A stretch of 7,233 bases of DNA from an uncultured Brevibacterium sp. GTDB lineage: Bacteria > Actinomycetota > Actinomycetes > Actinomycetales > Brevibacteriaceae. The position numbers and the translations under genes were made by a program. The stretch's first letter is position 1; each line of letters starts with the position of its first letter. The DNA is taken from positions 1-7,233 of the forward strand of contig CABTZC010000101.1 in assembly GCA_902489185.1 (NCBI GenBank), in the 5' to 3' direction. The notes below the pieces were generated by a model, which did not search any database, was not told where the DNA came from, and was given only the letters and a program-made list of their open reading frames with translations. This document shows, one piece after another, positions 6,901 to 7,233 of this stretch.

Positions 6901-7233
6901 GTACGTGTTCCACACTTCGCGGTCACCGTCAGACAAACGCTGAGCCAGTTCAAGCGGGCAGGCTTCGCCACCAAAAATGAGGAGGCGCACATTGTCCAAG
7001 GTTTCCGGTGGCCACAGGGCTGCCAACGTGGGGACCGTGGAGACGACCGAGATGCGGCGGCTGGCTAGCCACGGGCCTAAATCCATTCCGGATTTCACCA
7101 ATGCGCGGGGAGCCGGCACCAGGCAGGCTCCGTGACCCCACGCGAGCCACATTTCTTCACAGCTCGCGTCGAATGCCACCGACAAGCCGGCCAACACTCG
7201 GTCGGATGGACCTAGTGGCTCGTCTTGGCAGAA
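3904..7233 (-). CDS. pls: Pls/PosA family non-ribosomal peptide synthetase (epsilon-polylysine synthetase-like), N-terminus missing
   Basis: The frame is open through the right edge. The fragment opens FCQDEPLGPSDRVLAGLSVA, inside an adenylation domain before core A4, so roughly 200 N-terminal residues are missing and a GTG at 7197 is not a true start. In the visible 1,109 residues: A4 FDASCEEMW 21-29, A5 NTYGPTE 109-115, A7 YRSGDL 192-197, A8 GRADEQIKLGGRR 209-221, A10 PTKTSGKVDR 297-306 (Lys303). A carrier domain follows (about 328-392) with FFNAGGGSL and phosphopantetheine Ser357. Then come six predicted membrane segments in three pairs (about 419-477, 648-710, 892-944), each pair followed by a hexapeptide-repeat domain. 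There is no thioesterase or classical HHxxxDG condensation domain. This is the Pls architecture, where an activated amino acid is iteratively joined through side-chain amide bonds at the membrane. Pocket residues read D-A-E-S-I-G-T-V-V-K, suggesting lysine or a similar cationic amino acid. It is first gene of an operon with the M1 peptidase. Confidence 0.93.
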   Translation of the reverse strand, partial: FCQDEPLGPSDRVLAGLSVAFDASCEEMWLAWGHGACLVPAPRALVKSGMDLGPWLASRRISVVSTVPTLAALWPPETLDNVRLLIFGGEACPLELAQRLSDGDREVWNTYGPTEATVVACAAPLGEEPVRIGLPLAGWDLAVVSPETGIPVAEGETGELIIGGVGLARYLDPEKDAEKYAPMETLGWERAYRSGDLVINDPAGLIFVGRADEQIKLGGRRIEMGEVDAALQSLPGVHGGAAAVKTTSGGVQLLIGYLAPSPGVSGDVQQLETWSQQLRDVLPPALVPRLAIVDDLPTKTSGKVDRNALPWPLPGMDTSEDTGDVPAEYAWIAEQWEATLGAAPGMNTDFFNAGGGSLAAAQLVSRLRTNFSTITVGDIYAHPRFGALAEMCTGTEPTTQRSERTVKRTSHFMQWMQTLLGIPVHILAAMHWIVMTLAAMNVFALMGAPVMTTSWWLIGVLYLVFVTSWGRMLVSAGCARLLLGNLKPGVYPRSGWVHLRLWLAEHIADNASAVSVGSAPWVTWYARLLGNKLGRDIDLHSIPPVTGMLTLEDGAAIEPEVDLKGWWVDGDLLRVGPIHVGKYAVVGSRSTLMPGTRVGAEARVAPGSAVTGKVRKKQVYSGSPAQRTSKKRHRWPAPPKKRAHLPFLLYAVGSMLHASIPYLAAVPPLALMLWIYGVDVVTQPLILLAWSPVLALIWFGFTALFVLIAVRTLSIGLREGTYPVRSLMGFRVWATERIMDMARDLLFPIYAGLITPVWLRLLGTKVGSGVEASTVLLVPKMTRIASGAFLADDTMVASYELGNGWMRIGHAKVGKRAFLGNSGIAAAGRRVPKNALVAVLSAAPPKSKKGSSWIGSPPVELRRAEVAADESLTYAPPKKLKVARGAWETLRLLSVGVAGLMVAGVILTLMWIMQATESAVWAILLSGLVMMCAGAVAAGVAVVTKWLFVGRIPAGEHPLWSSFIWRNEVADCFVELIAAPWFTRKAVGTPALVWYLRALGATIGHGVWCETYWLPEADLVVLENNSTVNRGCVVQTHLFHDRVMSLDAVTLEDGATLGPNSVILPAATLGRSSTVGPTSLVMRGEFVPANAYFTGNPVVPWVDAPVDQE
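3934..5766 (-). repeat. Three diverged copies of a membrane-linked hexapeptide (LbH) unit inside the synthetase
   Basis: Three homologous units follow the carrier domain, at about 5766-5359, 5076-4660 and 4371-3934. Each begins just after a membrane pair with G-x-(Y/H)-P (GVYP, GTYP, GEHP), continues with an R/L-L-G segment (WYARLLGNKLG, WLRLLGTKVG, WYLRALGATIG), runs through beta-helix coils with V/I-G-x-x-A/S spacing, and closes with a G-(S/N)-P cap (YSGSPAQ, WIGSPPV, YFTGNPV) like the GNPAK end of LbH acyltransferases. These correspond to the C1, C2 and C3 domains described for Pls. Nucleotide identity is too low for a recent duplication, so the triplication is old. Unit 3 alone contains the polar stretch QTHLFHDR. 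Confidence 0.8.

Noticed and set aside
7195..7197. GTG at 7197 as the start of the synthetase
   Set aside because: The frame is open to the window edge and the preceding residues (D-E-P-L-G-P-S-D-R) fit the adenylation domain just before core A4, so the gene continues beyond the window.

Overview
The window looks like a stretch of an Actinomycetota chromosome of moderate-to-high GC. Three things suggest this: a Pls/PosA-type membrane synthetase, a family known mainly from actinobacteria; two genes whose start codons sit directly behind TANNNT -10 boxes, the arrangement of leaderless actinobacterial transcripts; and actinobacterial-looking protein sequences throughout. A Corynebacterium-like or related genus would fit, but I cannot fix the genus from this sequence. 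There are no RNA genes, insertion sequences, CRISPR arrays or prophage genes, and no gene-free stretch longer than about 40 bases.

Layout. Positions 1-735 (+) hold the C-terminal part of an acyl-CoA synthetase that enters from the left edge. A strong inverted repeat at 742-777 follows, enclosing a -10 box and reaching into the next start codon. A DinF-type MATE transporter lies at 773-2110 (+), and a GNAT acetyltransferase at 2120-2581 (+) has its own -10 box overlapping the MATE stop codon. These two converge, with only 8 bases between, on a minus-strand pair: a short M1-family zinc metallopeptidase (2590-3894, -) and, upstream of it by 9 bases, a large synthetase (3904-7233, -) that runs off the right edge and lacks its N-terminus.

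The main interest is the minus-strand pair. The synthetase has most of an adenylation domain, one carrier domain, and then three copies of a unit made of two membrane segments plus a left-handed beta-helix (hexapeptide-repeat) domain. It has no thioesterase. This is the architecture of epsilon-poly-L-lysine synthetase (Pls). The binding-pocket residues read by alignment to GrsA-PheA give D-A-E-S-I-G-T-V-V-K, close to the lysine code I remember for bacitracin synthetase (D-A-E-S-I-G-S-V-C-K). The M1 peptidase behind it resembles the type of enzyme reported to degrade epsilon-polylysine in Streptomyces albulus. The likely picture is a two-gene operon that makes a cationic homopolymer (lysine or a close analogue) at the membrane and can also trim or degrade it. 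The polymer's identity and the peptidase's substrate are inferences.

The plus-strand genes look like ordinary neighbours. Nothing in the sequence ties the acyl-CoA synthetase, MATE transporter or GNAT enzyme to the polymer system.
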